DNA from: an uncultured Pseudomonas sp.
Lineage (GTDB): Bacteria; Pseudomonadota; Gammaproteobacteria; Pseudomonadales; Pseudomonadaceae
Direction: 5' to 3'
DNA length: 50,365 nt
Assembly: GCF_946885885.1 (NCBI RefSeq)
Contig: NZ_CAMPHN010000014.1
Span: 1-50,365, forward strand
Shown here: piece by piece, positions 14,801 through 22,664 of the stretch
Numbering within the stretch: the stretch's first letter is position 1
Layout of the letters: each line of letters starts with the position of its first letter
Position numbers and translations under genes: made by a program
The notes under the pieces: generated by a model
Database searches by the model: none
The model's input: the letters and a program-made list of their open reading frames with translations, nothing else
What the model was told of the DNA's origin: nothing

Positions 14801-17800
14801 TGCCGAGGTCGATGTCGGTATCGCCGTCAAGTGCGGAGATGTGCCCGCCGAGGTTGTCGATGCCGTTGGCGTCAATCTCCAGGGACTGCGCCTGGGTGAT
14901 GCCGGCGTCGTTGTCGAACAGCCCGGCGCTGACCAGCTTCAGCCAGCCCTTGACGCTGCTGAGAACCCCGTCGTCGCTGTTGTCCACCGCGCTGGATTTT
15001 TGCAGGTCGAGGTTGCCTTCGAGGCTTTCGATGTGCCCCTTTTGATTGTCCAGTTTGCCGCTCAGGCTCAGCGTCAGATCTTGCTGGCTGCTCAGCACGC
15101 CATCGTTGTTGTTCAGGCTCTGCGCCTGAATATCGAGGGCACCTTTCTCGCTGTGAATCATGCCATCGGCGCTGTTGGTCAGCACACCGCTACCCAGCAC
15201 GATATCCAGGGCGTCACGCGCGGCCAGGGTGCCGCCGTTGCCGTTGTTCAGGCTGCTGGCGGTGATATGCAAGAGGTTCTGGCTGACCAGGCTGCCGCCC
15301 TGGTTGTCGATGGCCGCGGCCTTGAGCACCAGCGGGCCGGCGCTGGCCAGTTGGGCCTTCTGCGTGTTGAGCAGGTCGCCGGTAAGCGTCAGGGTCAGCG
15401 CGGCGTTGCTGGACAGCTGGCCGGCGCTGTTGTCGAGGCTGGCGGCGGTAATGGTGGCGGCTTTCGCGCTGCCGAGTTGCCCCGTGCTGTTGTCCACCTC
15501 GCCCGCAGTCGCGTTGAGCGTGCCTTGGCTATCGATCAGGCCGCCGGCGCTGTTGTCCAGCTTGCCGGTGAGGGTCAGTTCCAGGTCGCCTTCGCTGGAA
15601 ACGATGCCCTCGGCGCTGTTGTCCAGGCTGGCGGCCTCGACCGTCAATTCACCCTTGCTGACCAGGGCGCCTTCGTCGCTGTTGTCGAGCGCGCCGCTCA
15701 GCTCGACGTCGAGATCGCCGTCGCGGCTGGACAGAGTGCCGGCGCCGCTGTTGTCGAGGTTGCCGGCCTTGACCGTCAGGCCTTGCCAGCCGGAGATCAG
15801 GCCGCCTTCGGCGTTGCGCAGTTTCCCGGCGTCCAGGTCGATCGCGAGCGTGCCGGCGCTGATCAGCTTGCCCTGGTCGCCGTTGTCGATTTCGCTAGCG
15901 CCCAGGCTGTAGCTCTGGCTGCTGGAGACTTCACCACCGCGGTTATCCAGCTTGCGCAGGTTGGCGAAGGTCAGCGGCCCCTTGGCGCTGAGCAGCCCGC
16001 CGCGGTTGTCCAGATCGCCGCCGAGGAGGTTCAGGCTGACGCCGGCTTCGCCGATCAGGCGGCCTTGGCGCTGGATCAGTTGGGTCACGGTCAGACGCAG
16101 ATCGCCCTTGGCCGAGACCTCGCCGCCGCTCAGTGCCAGCTCGCGGCTGGAGTCGAGGCTGTCGGCGGTCAGGGTCAGTTCGGCGGCGCTGGTGATCAGG
16201 CCGTTATCGCGGTTATCCACAGCATCGGCGGTCAGGGTCAGCGCCTGCTGACTGCTGATTACGCCGTTGCGGTTGTCGAGATCGGCGGTGGTGGCGGTCA
16301 GGGTGGTCTGGCTGGCGATGCTGCCGCCCTGGTTGTTCGCCGCGCCGGTGGTCAGGGTCAGGGCGCCGCCGCTGGCGAGCAGACCGTCGTCCGAGTTGTC
16401 CAGCGATGCGCTGGTGAGGGTCAGCGCTTTGCCGGCGGAAATGGTGCCCTGGTCGTGGTTGTCCAGCGTGCCGGCGAGGGTCAGTTCGATATCGCCCTTG
16501 CTGGCCAGTACGCCGGCGCCGGCGTTGTTCAGGCTGGCGGCGTCGACGATGAGCTTGGCGGCGGAAAGCACGCCCTTGAGGTTGTTCAGCAGCGCCTGGG
16601 TAATCTGCAGCTGCAGTTGCTGGCCGCTGATCACGCGACCGGCGCTGTTGTTCAGCTGGCTGGCCTTGAGCAGGAAGCCCTGGCTGCTGGAGATTTCGCC
16701 GCCCGCGCTGTTGTCGACCTTGCCCAGGTTGTTCAGCAGCAGCGCGCCGGGGGTGGCGATCAGGCCCTTGCCGCTGTTGTTCAGCTCGCCTCCCTTGAGG
16801 TCGAGGGTCAGCGAGGTTTCGCTGATCAGTTCGCCGCCCGCGTGTTGATCGAGGCCGGTTGCGGTGACTTTTGCAGCGCCCTTGCCAGCGATCAGCCCCT
16901 GGTCGTGGTTGTCGATCTGGCCCGCCGTAACCGTCAGACCGGCGCCGGTGGTGATCAGGCCCTTGTTCTGGTTATCCAGCTGGCCGGTGCCGATGGTGAG
17001 TGCCTGCTTGGCGCTGATGATGCCGCTATTGCGGTTGTCCAGGCTGCCGTTGGTAATCGTCAGCTGGCCATCGCTGAGCAACTTGCCGCCCTGGTTGTTC
17101 AGGGCCGCTTTATCGACGGTCAGCGCGCCGGCACTGGAAAGCAGGCCGCCGGCGCTGTTATTCAGGCTGGCCGCGTCGACCGTCAGGCTGCCGCCGCTGA
17201 GCAGCGCGCCCTTATCGTGGTTGTCCAGGGCGCCGGTGAGTTGCACATCCAGCGTTTTCTGGCTGCTCAGGGTGCCGCCGGCGCTGTTGTCCAGGCTGTC
17301 GCCGATCAGCACTAGGCTGTCGCGTCCGCTCAGCACGCCTTTGGCGGTGTTCAGCAGGCGTTGCACGGTGAGGGTCAGGCCCTGGTCGCCGATGATCAGG
17401 CCGGCGTCGCTGTTGTCCAGCAGCGCGGCCGGTTGCCCGGCGGCGGCCTGTACACGGACGCTAGCCAGAGCCTGGGTGGAGATTTCCCCGCCGGCGCTGT
17501 TGTTCAAGCCGCCGGTGACGATATCGATGCCTTGGGTGGCGGCGATCAGGCCGGCCTGACGATTGTCGATGCTGTCGGCGACCAGGGTCAGTTTGCCCTC
17601 GCTGAGCAGTTCGCCGCCCTGCTGGAGGAGTTCGTCCAGTTCGACCTTGAGGTCGCCTTTGCTCGCCACCTGGCCCTGGCTGTTATCCAGACGCTCGGCC
17701 TTGAGGGCAAGCTTGGCATCGGAGGCGATGCTGCCAGCGGCGCTGTTGTCGAGGCCCTGCACGTCAAGGAGCAGGTCGCCCTTGCTGCTAACAACGCCTT

Positions 17801-20800
17801 GCTGGCTGTTATCCAGTTGCTGCGCGCCGATCTGCAGCGCGCCGTCGGCGATCAGCGCACCCGCCTGGTTGTTCAGGTCGCCGGTCAGTTCGAGGTCCAT
17901 CCCGGCCTTGCTCGAGAGCAGGCCGTCCTGGCTGTTGTTCAGGCTGGCGGCCTGTAGCGTCAGAGGCCCCTGGGCGAGCAGCGAACCGCCCTCGCTATTG
18001 TTCAACGCCGCCACGAGCGTCAGATCGATAGCGCCCTGGCTGACCAACAGACCCGCGCCGCTGTTATCCAGCGAAGTGCCGCTCAGGCTCAGGCTGTGCT
18101 GACCGGAGAGCACGCCCTTGGCCTGGTTGAGCAGTTGCGCCACCGTCAGGCTCAGCGCCTTGCCGGCGATCACTTTACCAGCGGCACTGTTGTCCAGACG
18201 CGTGGCCTGGATGCTCAGGTCTGCATCCGTGGACAGTTCGCCGCCCTGGTTGGTCAGGCTGTCGGCGCTGATGCTCAGCCCCTCCAAGCCGGAGACCAGG
18301 CCACCGTTGTTGTCCAGGGTATCGATTCGCAGGTCGAGCTGGCCGTTGCTGAGCAGTTCGCCGCCATCATGCTGATCCAGGGTTTTGACCTCGATATCGA
18401 GGTCGCCCAGGCTGGAAAGCTGGCCGCCGTCGCTGGAATCCAGGCTGTCGGCCACGACTTTGCCCTGACCATCGACCAGGATGTTGCCGCCGCGATTGTC
18501 CAGCTCTGTGCCTTGCAGCAGCAGGTCTCCACGGCTGCTGAGCAGGCCGGCATTACTGTTGTTCAGCTTATCGAGGGTCAGTTGCAGGGCGCCGCCGCTA
18601 AGCACGCGACCAGCGCCCTGGTTGTCCAGCGTCTCGGTATTCAGAGTCAGCAGTTGCACACCGCTGAGGGTGCCGCCAGCGCTGTTGTCGATCTGTTTGG
18701 CCTGTAGCACCAGGCCGGCGTTGCTGGCCAGCAAGCCGTTGCCGCTGTTATCCAGCTGTTCGAGGCTGGCGTTCACCCCGGCTTTACCGATGATCCGCCC
18801 GCCGTCGCTGTTGTCCAGGCTGTCGGCGTTCAGCGTCAAACTGCTCTGGCTGGAAATCTCACCGCCCTCGGCATTGTCGATGCTCGTGGCGGTAACCTGC
18901 AGTTCGCCATTGGCGGCGATCAGGCCCTGTTGCCGGGTAGTCAGGCTGGCGGCTTGCAGGTCGAGCGCGGCTTCGCCGATCAGTTGGCCGCCTTGCGACA
19001 GATCCAGCGCATCGGTGACGCGGATATCCATCGCCCCTTCGCTGGCGATCAGCCCGTGGTCGTGGGAATCGATATTCTCGGCGTGCAGTTCGAGATCGCC
19101 GCCGCTGAGTACTTCGCCCTGCTGTTGGTTATCCAGCTGCTGGGTCACCAGCAACAGATCGCCGCCGGCGCTGATGCGGCCTTGCCCGGCGTTGTCGATT
19201 TGTTCCGCGCTCAGGCTGAGCAACGCGCCGCTGAGTACGCGGCCGCCGCGGTTGTCCAACACACGGCTTTGCAGGCTCAGATCATGAGCGGCGCTGAGCA
19301 CGCCCAGGGCGCTATTGAGCACACGGTCGGCCACCAGCTTGAGGCCGGCCTCGGCGATCACGCGGCCCTTGTCGCGGTTATCCAGTTCATCGGCGACGAG
19401 CGTCAGGCCGAGTTTGCTGGAGATTTCGCCGCCCAGGCTATTGTCGACAGTGGTCGCCTCGACCGAGGCTGCGCCTTTGCCGGAGATCAGTCCGTGGTCG
19501 CTGTTGTCGATCGCTTGCGCGCGCAGCAGCAATGCCGCGCCGCTAAGCAACTGGCCGCCGGTGCTCAGATCGAGTTGACCGTCGAGCTGAACATCCACCA
19601 CGCCATTGGCCACCACGCGCCCGCTATTGCCGGCGTCCAGGCTGTCGGCCTGCACCTGCAACTGCCCAGACGTAACTATCACACCGCCATCGCGGCTGCT
19701 GGCAGCGCCGCTAACCAGGTGCAAATCGCCCTGGCTGCTCAGCGTGCCGGCATCGTTGTTCAAACCGCTGCTGGTTACACGACTGGTCCCGGCGCTGGCC
19801 AGGGTGCCCTTGGCGTTGTTCAGCGCGCCGCTGGTCAATGTCAGCGTGCCGCCACTGCTCAGTTTGCCGCTGCTGTTATCCAGCGAACCGCTGACCAGCA
19901 GTAAATCGCTGCCCGTACGCAGGCTGCCGGCGCTGTTGTCGAAGGCGCCCTGAATGGCCGCCTGCAAGCCGGCGTCGCCTTGGATCAGGCCCTTGTCGCT
20001 GTTAAGCAGTTGCCCAGCTTTGAGACTGAATGCCGCGCCCGCCGCCAGCACGCCTTGCTGGCTGTTATCGAGCAGCCCGCTGGTTTCGAGATCGAGGGTG
20101 GTGTCGCCGATCACCAGGCCGCCTCGGTTGTTCAGGCTGGTGGCTTCGATCTGCAAAGCCCCGGCGCTGGAAAGCTCGCCCTGGTCGTGGTTGTCGATAT
20201 GGGCGGCATCAATGCGCAAGGCCGCCTGGCTGCCGATCAGGCCCTGTTGGCTGTTGTTCAGATCGCCGGCAAGGGATAGCTGCATATCGCCGACGCTGCT
20301 GATCTGGCCGGCGCCGCTGTTGTTCAGGCTGGCCGCGCTCAGATTCAGTTGCTTGGCGGCCGAAAGCAGGCCGCCAAGGTTATTCAGCAAGGCCTTGGTG
20401 ATGCGCAGTTCCAGCGCTTCGCCGCTGAGGATCTTGCCGCTGCCGTTGTTCAGTTCACCGGTGACCAGGCTAAAGGCACGGTCACTGGATATCTCGCCGC
20501 CCTGGCTGTTGTCGATGGCGGCGACATTTTTCAGCAACAGGCTGCCGGGAGTGGCGAGCAAGCCCTGACGGCTGTTGTTCAAGCGCCCGCCGGCCAGGTC
20601 GAGGGTCAAGGCACCGCTGCTGACGAATTGGCCGCCGCCCTGCTGGTCGAGCCCGCTGAGGTTTGCGGTCAGTGCGCCCTGGCTGCTGATCCGGCCCTTG
20701 TCGCGGTTGTCGACTTGCCCGGCTTGCAGTTGCAAGCCCTGACGACCGTGGATCAAGCCCGACTGGCTGTTATCGATAGCGCCGGCATCGACGTTCAACT

Positions 20801-22640
20801 GCCCCTCGCTGAGCAGCACGCCGCCTTGCTGTTTGAGGTTGCCCAGGGTGGCCTGCAGATCGCCACGGCTTTCGACCCGCCCGCCGGCGCTGCTGTCCAG
20901 GCTAGTTGCGTTCAGGCTCAGCGCCTGCTCGCTGCTGATAGTGCCCTGATCGCGGTTAGCGATGGCATCGGCCTGCACCGTTAGGTCGCCAACGCTGCTG
21001 ATCGAGCCGTTATCGGAGTTATCCAATTGGGTGACATCGAGCCCCAGCTCCGCGCCCGCGGAGACTTCGCCGCCCTGAGCATTACTCAGGCTCTGCGCCG
21101 CGATCTGCGCGCTGGTCTGCGCCGAGATGCCCCCGGCGGCGCTGTTGTCGATATCTTGCGCATTCAGTTGCAGCGCATCGCCGGCGATAAGCCGACCGCC
21201 CTGATTATTCAACTGCTGCGCTTGCAGGCCCAGCGTGGCCTCGCTGACGAGCTGGCCTTGCTGGTTATCCAGCGTACCGGCCACCTGCACATCGGCAGCG
21301 CCATGGCTGTGGATCAGACCGGTCGCGCGGTTGTCGATGGCGTCCGCGGCCAGATTCAGGGTGCTGCCCGCGAGAACGCGACCGGCACGGTTATCCAGCT
21401 GCCCCGCGTCGATCTGCGTATGACCTTTGCCGCTGAGAGTGCCGGCCTGGTTATCCAACAGCTGACTGACCTGTACTTCGAGTTCGCGATTGGCCAGCAC
21501 TGTGCCGCTGTTTTGCAGACGCTCGCCGCTCAGGCGCACATCGCCCAAGGCGTTGCGGCTGTTGTCCGGGTTGACGCCCGCCTCGATCGCCCCCTGGTTG
21601 ATCAGTTGGCCGCCCTGCAGGGCGATGCTGCCGGCAGCGGCCAGGCTCTTGCGGTTGGCCAGTTCGCTGTCCGCGCTGATGTCGACATTGCCGGCGGCAT
21701 AGGCGTTATCGGTGAGGTCTACGCCTTGCGCCTGAATCGTCAGGTTCTGGCTGGCGGCGGTCTGCGCCAGCGTCAGTTGCCCATTGGCATCGATCTGGAT
21801 ATCCCCGGCGCTGGCGGCCAGGTCGCCGGCCAGCTTGACGCCGACGCCGGCCTCGGTGCCGACCAGGCGGATGGCGCCTGCGTACATGCCACCCAGGGCC
21901 GAGCTGTCGATGGCCAGTTGCGGTTTGGCGCTGCCGTCATCGGTTTTGGCCGTGGCGCTCAGGGTGTCGGCATCGACCTGGTTGCGCCCGGTGACGACGT
22001 TGAGTTGCTTGGCGTACAGCTCGGCGTTGATTTTCGCGCTGCGGGTGATCAGGTCGAACTGGTCGACGTTGCTGGCGTTGAGGCCGGCGCCTTCGATGGC
22101 GATTTGGCCGCCGTCGACATCGAAGCGATCGAGCTTGCCATTTTCGACAATCGGCTTGCCGGTTGTGAGGGTGGCGCGCGGGGTGTTGATAAAGCCGCAG
22201 CCGTCACAGGTGATGCCATGAGGGTTGGCGACTATCACCGCGGCCGACTTGCCGGCCACCTCGGTATAGCCCTTGAGCTGGCTGGCGTTGGCCCCGGTGA
22301 CTTCGTTGAGGATCAAACCGGCGGCCTGACCGTTGAAGTTGGGGTTGCCGACGATAAGGCCGCCCAACTGAGTAGCCTGCAGCTTGTCGGTGGCGTTATT
22401 GAGGATCAGCCCCTGCTGGCCGACGTTGTAGTCGCTGAACTTGTTATGCGACAGGCCGCTGCCGTTGGGCGTGGCGATATTGACGATGGGTACGCCGTTG
22501 CCGGCCTGGTTCAGGCTGGTGTTGCCGCCGGCCTGGGCATCCACCGTCAGCTGCGCGGCAGTGGACACGATCGGGTTGAGGAAGAGAACGCCGATCAATA
22601 CACAGGCGATGTTTTGGAACAATGGGCTGCGAACGTCCAT
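8805..22640 (-). CDS. cdiA: CdiA/TpsA contact-dependent inhibition effector, 4611 residues
   Basis: The start MDVRSPLFQN is preceded by GGGAG at 8 bases. Residues 1-29 form a signal peptide. A TPS haemagglutination domain follows (about 30-310, with NPNFNG and a Cys pair near 145) for recognition by CdiB. About 320-2690 are FHA-1 repeats of 20-21 residues (LxNxxGGxIxSxGxLxLxAxx). A Tyr-rich segment at about 2980-3185 fits the receptor-binding domain. FHA-2 runs from about 3400 to 4040, and a hydrophobic DUF637-like pretoxin from about 4050. A Cys-containing pretoxin segment (CGSDTNC, CTTALC) and a hydrophobic stretch VIGAVAGMAG end near 4435. The final ~175 residues are the toxin. It has strands, a loop G4534-K-G-V-G4538, then SEMISRAIE, a strand KTVSAQLGNTN and SLGFKNVEV, which resembles the acetyl-CoA-binding half of GNAT acetyltransferases. 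GC content falls in the toxin part. Confidence 0.93.
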   Translation of the reverse strand: MDVRSPLFQNIACVLIGVLFLNPIVSTAAQLTVDAQAGGNTSLNQAGNGVPIVNIATPNGSGLSHNKFSDYNVGQQGLILNNATDKLQATQLGGLIVGNPNFNGQAAGLILNEVTGANASQLKGYTEVAGKSAAVIVANPHGITCDGCGFINTPRATLTTGKPIVENGKLDRFDVDGGQIAIEGAGLNASNVDQFDLITRSAKINAELYAKQLNVVTGRNQVDADTLSATAKTDDGSAKPQLAIDSSALGGMYAGAIRLVGTEAGVGVKLAGDLAASAGDIQIDANGQLTLAQTAASQNLTIQAQGVDLTDNAYAAGNVDISADSELANRKSLAAAGSIALQGGQLINQGAIEAGVNPDNSRNALGDVRLSGERLQNSGTVLANRELEVQVSQLLDNQAGTLSGKGHTQIDAGQLDNRAGRVLAGSTLNLAADAIDNRATGLIHSHGAADVQVAGTLDNQQGQLVSEATLGLQAQQLNNQGGRLIAGDALQLNAQDIDNSAAGGISAQTSAQIAAQSLSNAQGGEVSAGAELGLDVTQLDNSDNGSISSVGDLTVQADAIANRDQGTISSEQALSLNATSLDSSAGGRVESRGDLQATLGNLKQQGGVLLSEGQLNVDAGAIDNSQSGLIHGRQGLQLQAGQVDNRDKGRISSQGALTANLSGLDQQGGGQFVSSGALTLDLAGGRLNNSRQGLLATPGSLLLKNVAAIDNSQGGEISSDRAFSLVTGELNNGSGKILSGEALELRITKALLNNLGGLLSAAKQLNLSAASLNNSGAGQISSVGDMQLSLAGDLNNSQQGLIGSQAALRIDAAHIDNHDQGELSSAGALQIEATSLNNRGGLVIGDTTLDLETSGLLDNSQQGVLAAGAAFSLKAGQLLNSDKGLIQGDAGLQAAIQGAFDNSAGSLRTGSDLLLVSGSLDNSSGKLSSGGTLTLTSGALNNAKGTLASAGTSRVTSSGLNNDAGTLSSQGDLHLVSGAASSRDGGVIVTSGQLQVQADSLDAGNSGRVVANGVVDVQLDGQLDLSTGGQLLSGAALLLRAQAIDNSDHGLISGKGAASVEATTVDNSLGGEISSKLGLTLVADELDNRDKGRVIAEAGLKLVADRVLNSALGVLSAAHDLSLQSRVLDNRGGRVLSGALLSLSAEQIDNAGQGRISAGGDLLLVTQQLDNQQQGEVLSGGDLELHAENIDSHDHGLIASEGAMDIRVTDALDLSQGGQLIGEAALDLQAASLTTRQQGLIAANGELQVTATSIDNAEGGEISSQSSLTLNADSLDNSDGGRIIGKAGVNASLEQLDNSGNGLLASNAGLVLQAKQIDNSAGGTLSGVQLLTLNTETLDNQGAGRVLSGGALQLTLDKLNNSNAGLLSSRGDLLLQGTELDNRGGNILVDGQGKVVADSLDSSDGGQLSSLGDLDIEVKTLDQHDGGELLSNGQLDLRIDTLDNNGGLVSGLEGLSISADSLTNQGGELSTDADLSIQATRLDNSAAGKVIAGKALSLTVAQLLNQAKGVLSGQHSLSLSGTSLDNSGAGLLVSQGAIDLTLVAALNNSEGGSLLAQGPLTLQAASLNNSQDGLLSSKAGMDLELTGDLNNQAGALIADGALQIGAQQLDNSQQGVVSSKGDLLLDVQGLDNSAAGSIASDAKLALKAERLDNSQGQVASKGDLKVELDELLQQGGELLSEGKLTLVADSIDNRQAGLIAATQGIDIVTGGLNNSAGGEISTQALASVRVQAAAGQPAALLDNSDAGLIIGDQGLTLTVQRLLNTAKGVLSGRDSLVLIGDSLDNSAGGTLSSQKTLDVQLTGALDNHDKGALLSGGSLTVDAASLNNSAGGLLSSAGALTVDKAALNNQGGKLLSDGQLTITNGSLDNRNSGIISAKQALTIGTGQLDNQNKGLITTGAGLTVTAGQIDNHDQGLIAGKGAAKVTATGLDQHAGGELISETSLTLDLKGGELNNSGKGLIATPGALLLNNLGKVDNSAGGEISSSQGFLLKASQLNNSAGRVISGQQLQLQITQALLNNLKGVLSAAKLIVDAASLNNAGAGVLASKGDIELTLAGTLDNHDQGTISAGKALTLTSASLDNSDDGLLASGGALTLTTGAANNQGGSIASQTTLTATTADLDNRNGVISSQQALTLTADAVDNRDNGLITSAAELTLTADSLDSSRELALSGGEVSAKGDLRLTVTQLIQRQGRLIGEAGVSLNLLGGDLDNRGGLLSAKGPLTFANLRKLDNRGGEVSSSQSYSLGASEIDNGDQGKLISAGTLAIDLDAGKLRNAEGGLISGWQGLTVKAGNLDNSGAGTLSSRDGDLDVELSGALDNSDEGALVSKGELTVEAASLDNSAEGIVSSEGDLELTLTGKLDNSAGGLIDSQGTLNATAGEVDNSTGQLGSAKAATITAASLDNSAGQLSSNAALTLTLTGDLLNTQKAQLASAGPLVLKAAAIDNQGGSLVSQNLLHITASSLNNGNGGTLAARDALDIVLGSGVLTNSADGMIHSEKGALDIQAQSLNNNDGVLSSQQDLTLSLSGKLDNQKGHIESLEGNLDLQKSSAVDNSDDGVLSSVKGWLKLVSAGLFDNDAGITQAQSLEIDANGIDNLGGHISALDGDTDIDLGTATFNNQGGGLYAHQLLKVIAGDFNNDGEQAGQGGKVAAETIDFSLSGALNNSYGILESASTLSLAAASIDNRNGGLRALGTSGDTSIAAASLDNRIGTIETANANLELNVAGLQSSGGSILHVGTGDFGLSAAQVTGAGGDLSTNGLLTLTADNWTNSGVLQAGNLVLNIDNFTQTASGQLLAGQSLTGSGSNWVNHGLLASDGTFNLNLSGGYSGNGQATSLGDLNLSAASISLGNSTRIAGGGLTTVSASGLLSNLGKLTSAGDLTVTANTLNNYGTLGSAEKLRIVAPTLLNENGLIFSGDDMTLRVNSFTNKYADVYSLGELNIAKDDQLGQASAVENISATLESAGDMRIDAQTLDNRTEVYSLGRKLISGFIAVRCYDCDGTKYYVDYIAKEFYEGTVLDDSPSAFISSGGNFNFVGGDLFNRQSTISAAGNITVQGANFSNVGAIGGSIERTRIYHTGRISDGSVERFIYNYVDPYNRRNSPDYPNIYYGDDRGNIRLAIARIVYVEGGGEAGGYEELQLFDSVTGKQVWIPSAYYYETSLPTSQYNPNNLLQLPSALAGRYALVSDVEVATNGGEVRSAVVQAGGDVSIQATQNLENGVIRQDYVHSVGGNRVADTSAVGTGKSTVAHLNPQLPPDLQQQQVNPLTLPGFTLPQGENGLFRLSGQQARNTAVNHAQSAIVDRTQAGSKVTLGQQEQSLAAVDSKGRSFSVASQNGQAVTQVSASAWQLDATDADLQASGSVATVEAGTDQVQSALNGQNLPATATLPGSSEQVQRTSAPLDPGATGLDPLVLDDEQALGAELPSAQSSSFEAPTVQQLALVQGFSVSPPSSHKYLIETNPELTSLKQFLGSDYMLGLLGYDTDNTQKRLGDGLYEQRLIREAVVARTGQRFLAGLNSDEAMYRHLMDNAIASKQRLNLSVGISLTAEQVAALTHDIVWLEEYEVNGEKVLVPVLYLAQANNRLGPNGALIQGENLSLITGGDLNSIGTLRASNGFSAVAGGSIGNGGLIEAGNRLDMLAADSIRNDQGGIIKGRDLSFTALTGDVLNERSVTQHEGAARSRHYIQDIADSAARIEAANSLSFSAGRDMANIGGVLDSGGDIDIDAGRDVAFVSAEERLVDEYGRKNRNSRTLQHAAEVNSGRDIEIIASRDFTARDGRIDAYENITVGAGRDMTLASAANEEHFYSKTKRGSTKVTRQEDQVRQQATEVSANGDVMLSANNSMVLSASRIDAGGEAYLVAGGQMALLAAEDLDYSLYDMKKKGSWGSSKTQRDEITKITNVGSEITTGGDLTLLSGDDQTYQRARLDSGEDLTLESGGEIAFEGVKDLKQESHEKSDSGFVWTSAKGKGNTDETLRQSVLLAQGEVVIKAVDGLKIDIKQVNQQTVTQTIDAMVQADPQLAWLKEAELRGDVDWRRVKEIHESFKYEHSGLGGGAAIIIAIVMSVITAGAGAALVGAAQGTWQAAIANTVFTSVATQTTVSTINNRGNLGAVFKDVTSSDSLKSYAVAGITAGLTSGVYDNVLKTNTNPITGKVTVDLNSVEGVSRFAANQTLQNVTAAAVGKALGQDTSLDGALQSALLNTLAATSFNAAGNLGLQNGSPQKIALHALVGGLLAEAAGSDFAIGAVAAGANEALADQLRQAVTQMSPENRDMLLTMSSQLVGVVAAAVVDGSTDADKLQTGAWVANNATQYNFLNHDETADFVESINECGSDTNCQRNVWTGENFDFDRISQDNLKEALDTMGPVWAKDQLTQIEGGLHALAELNCTTALCEDYKFTLIDRGIKAAESLTSTVEKGGIVIGAVAGMAGAGTRSGNTPVASNANKAYEYWAKVRTERAGPKGFVPAERTGLNIDTKTTPKADGRIEIELSTRQKFDQNGNVVDSKFAQSDLQARYSPDGNLYIDWYGTTVTGKGVGSEMISRAIETVGPGKVKTVSAQLGNTNLEVFKSGTLSGLSREQAVWNTPLGKTMNSLGFKNVEVSNSSVKFTH
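10573..12116. repeat. 1.54-kb block duplicated in the truncated cdiA, copy 2
   Basis: This is the partner of 3411-4954 with constant offset and no differences seen. It covers residues about 3509-4022 of the full-length CdiA. Recombination across it would exchange the pretoxin, toxin and immunity parts of the two loci. Confidence 0.85.
14560..21680. repeat. FHA-1 tandem repeat tract in cdiA
   Basis: About 7.1 kb of degenerate 60-63-bp units encode 20-21-residue beta-helix turns. Each turn centres on LDN/LNN, a GG or G-x-I/L-x-S step and an alternating hydrophobic strand. There are on the order of one hundred units. They form the filament that projects the receptor-binding tip from the cell surface. 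Confidence 0.8.
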
Positions 22641-22664
22641 GTATGAAACTCCCAGCAGGCTAAA

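Noticed and set aside
14208..17315. 1035-codon open frame on the plus strand opposite cdiA, plus several others of 200-540 codons
   Set aside because: They lie exactly opposite the FHA-1 repeats and arise from the biased, periodic codon use of the real gene; their repetitive Val/Gln/Ala composition mirrors the repeat unit and they have no ribosome sites.
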